Assembly (NCBI GenBank): GCA_023390705.1
Contig: JAEWCI010000054.1
Location: 1 to 6,580 of the forward strand
Direction of reading: 5' to 3'
DNA: 6,580 bases
Source: Pseudomonadota bacterium
GTDB lineage: Bacteria > Pseudomonadota > Alphaproteobacteria > Acetobacterales > Acetobacteraceae
Shown: piece by piece, positions 5,378 to 6,580 of the stretch
Layout of the letters: every line of letters starts with the position of its first letter
Numbering within the stretch: the first letter of the stretch is position 1
Notes under the pieces: model-generated
Seen by the model: only the letters and a program-made list of their open reading frames with translations
Databases searched by the model: none
What the model was told of the DNA's origin: nothing
Made by a program: the position numbers and the translations under genes

Positions 5378-5736
5378 GCCTGGCCCCCCTGGCACGGCTG
5401 GCCCTGCCCTGCCGCGACCCTCGCCGGCAGCAGGAATTCTATACCCGCGTGCTTGGCCTCGCCGCCCTGCCGGGCAGTCCGCCGCGGGTGGTGCTGGGCG
5501 GGGTGGAGCTGGTGTTCTGGCCGCGCGGCGACGCTCTCTTTCCGCAGAGCGTGGATACCGGGAGCGCCATGCTCGCCTTTCCGGTGCCGGATGAGGAACT
5601 GGACCGCTGGCATCGTCGCATGCTGACCGTCCGGGTACCGGTGCTGGAGGCGCCGGGACACAACGCCTCCCCGCCCCGCCTGCTGCGTATCGCCGACCCG
5701 GAGGGCTATGTGGTGGAGCTTTTCGCCACGCCATGA
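5374..5736 (+). CDS. VOC (glyoxalase/bleomycin-resistance fold) family protein
   Basis: A 120-residue single-domain protein of the vicinal-oxygen-chelate superfamily. Recognisable elements are the first beta-alpha unit with CRD-x6-FYTRVLGL (13-29), the hydrophobic strand VELVFWP (44-50), and the closing motif IADPEGYVVELF (106-117), where Glu115 sits at a usual metal-ligand position. The first-strand position that is normally His in metal-dependent members appears to be Arg8, so metal binding may be altered or absent. The TTG at 5374 is the only plausible start: it overlaps the moaE stop as TTGA, and a GGGA at 5361-5364 could aid initiation. The next in-frame start-type codon (GTG 5449) is inside the conserved FYTRVLGL block. 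Substrate and reaction cannot be inferred; it may be an enzyme or a binding protein. The ATGA overlap at 5733-5736 couples it to the next gene. Confidence 0.8.
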   Translation: MSLAPLARLALPCRDPRRQQEFYTRVLGLAALPGSPPRVVLGGVELVFWPRGDALFPQSVDTGSAMLAFPVPDEELDRWHRRMLTVRVPVLEAPGHNASPPRLLRIADPEGYVVELFATP

Positions 5737-6580
5737 GGGTGGACTCCGCCCGGGCTGCGCGGCCGCGCTCCCTCGCGTCGCCCGGCTCGGGCATGGCTGC
5801 GGTGGCCATTCTCGGCGGCGGTCCGCTGCTGCTCTGGCCCGCGCTGCTGAACGGCTACCCCATCCTGTTCAGTGACAGCGCCGCCTTCCTGTCCCAGACG
5901 CTCGACCGCTTCGCGGCCTTCGACAAGCCGATCGTCTATGGCCCCTTCCTGCACCTGTTCCATTGGGGGGTGACGCTGTGGGGGCCGGCGCTGGCCCAGG
6001 CGCTGATCCTTTCCCACCTGCTCTGGCTGGTGCAGCGCGTGGTGGCCGGGGAGGCACGGGCGGGCCGCCACCTGCTGCTGCTGGCCGGACTGGCCGCCGG
6101 CACGGCGCTGCCCTGGGTGGCCAGCCTGCTGATGCCGGATTTCCTGGCACCGGTCACGGTTCTGGCGCTGTTCCTGCTGGGCTTCGGCTGGCCAGGGCTG
6201 GGGCGCGCCGAACGCCTCCATGTGACGGCCCTGGCGGTGATCGCCATCGCCTCGCATCTCTCGCACCTGATCCCGGCCGCGGCGCTGCTGGCCCTGACGG
6301 CGCTGCTGGCGCGGCGGGTGCAGCCGGTGCTGCGCGTGGCGATGCCGCTCGCCCTGGCCCTGGCGCTGGTGATCGGTGGCAATTACCTGGCCTTCGGCCG
6401 CGCCGCCGTCTCGCCGCATGGCGCGGTGTTCGCCCTGGCCCGGCTAGTGGCGGATGGGCCGGCGGCGGAACTCATCCGCGCCCGCTGCCCGGATGCCGGC
6501 TGGCATGTCTGCGGCTGGGCGGACAGGCTGCTGACGGATTCCGACATCTTCCTCTGGCACCCGCAGGGCCCGCTCTGGGC
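5733..6580 (+). CDS. Polytopic membrane protein of unknown function, 3'-truncated by the window
   Basis: The frame is open from ATG 5733 to the window end (282 full codons) without a stop. The N-terminus is basic and cytoplasmic-like (Arg2, 7, 10, 12), followed by hydrophobic helices at about 22-40, 78-104, 113-133, 135-152, 160-175, 175-193 and 198-220. After helix 1 comes a loop with NGYPILFSDSAAFL (40-53), which includes Asp48. Late in the visible part is a hydrophilic segment with Cys252 and Cys260, which could form a periplasmic disulfide, and a Trp-rich stretch. A conserved-looking acidic residue in the first loop after helix 1 is reminiscent of GT-C (polyprenyl-phosphate sugar) glycosyltransferases, but that is inference only and no family motif is decisive. 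The ATG overlaps the VOC stop (ATGA). ATG 5793 (residue 21) is an alternative start directly before helix 1. Neither has a clear ribosome site. Confidence 0.78.
   Translation, partial: MRVDSARAARPRSLASPGSGMAAVAILGGGPLLLWPALLNGYPILFSDSAAFLSQTLDRFAAFDKPIVYGPFLHLFHWGVTLWGPALAQALILSHLLWLVQRVVAGEARAGRHLLLLAGLAAGTALPWVASLLMPDFLAPVTVLALFLLGFGWPGLGRAERLHVTALAVIAIASHLSHLIPAAALLALTALLARRVQPVLRVAMPLALALALVIGGNYLAFGRAAVSPHGAVFALARLVADGPAAELIRARCPDAGWHVCGWADRLLTDSDIFLWHPQGPLW

Noticed and set aside
3852..5809. Long - strand frames (3852-4907 and 4904-5809)
   Set aside because: Both are opposite well-supported + strand genes (lipoprotein, moaD, moaE, VOC) and have shadow-like Arg/Pro/Gly-rich composition.
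5706..6419. 237-codon - strand frame rich in Gln/Arg
   Set aside because: It is antisense to a membrane protein whose Leu (CTG) codons read as Gln (CAG) on the other strand, which explains its composition. The + frame shows clear hydrophobic helices.
1..6580. CRISPR array, tRNA, rRNA, IS element, toxin-antitoxin or phage-defence genes
   Set aside because: No regularly spaced repeats, no cloverleaf or rRNA segments, no transposase motifs or terminal inverted repeats, and no defence-type domains were seen.

Overview
The window is a GC-rich (roughly 70%), densely packed bacterial chromosome segment with every supported gene on the + strand. Protein style, the gene order uvrC - pgsA - moaD - moaE and the weak Shine-Dalgarno use point to an alphaproteobacterium, most likely Acetobacteraceae/Rhodospirillales (Roseomonas-like). 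That placement is an inference from general knowledge, not from a search. I see no mobile element, CRISPR array, tRNA, rRNA or obvious horizontally acquired block.

Layout. (1) 1-956: the 3' part of a pteridine-reductase-type short-chain dehydrogenase (FolM/PTR1-like), joined by an ATGA overlap to folB (dihydroneopterin aldolase). This is a small pterin/folate module. (2) 957-1240: the only substantial non-coding gap, with an AT-rich core (about 38% GC at 1011-1110). It holds a GTCAAC inverted repeat, a 19-bp dyad, a tandem TCCACAGAGT repeat containing a DnaA-box-like 9-mer, and a 10-bp stem hairpin. It probably carries the promoter and leader of uvrC. (3) 1241-3157: uvrC, complete, with all expected domains and catalytic residues. 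(4) 3158-3318: a GC-rich gap with a stem-loop and a possible promoter. (5) 3319-3939: pgsA (phosphatidylglycerophosphate synthase). (6) 3990-4646: a proline-rich lipoprotein of unknown function. (7) 4654-5377: moaD and moaE, the two subunits of molybdopterin synthase. (8) 5374-5736: a small VOC/glyoxalase-fold protein with a TTG start. (9) 5733-6580: the 5' part of a polytopic membrane protein that runs off the window.

How the genes work together. From pgsA onward the genes are 50 bp apart or less, and from moaE onward they overlap by 4 bp (TTGA, ATGA), so pgsA to the membrane protein probably forms one co-transcribed run. It mixes phospholipid synthesis, molybdenum cofactor synthesis and uncharacterised genes. 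MoaD and MoaE act together. SDR and FolB plausibly act in the same pterin pathway. UvrC is functionally separate (nucleotide excision repair).

Most of this is ordinary housekeeping content and I do not see a hidden multi-gene system. The points most worth a second look are the structured AT-rich region before uvrC, the lipoprotein lodged between pgsA and moaD, and the two poorly characterised genes coupled to moaE.
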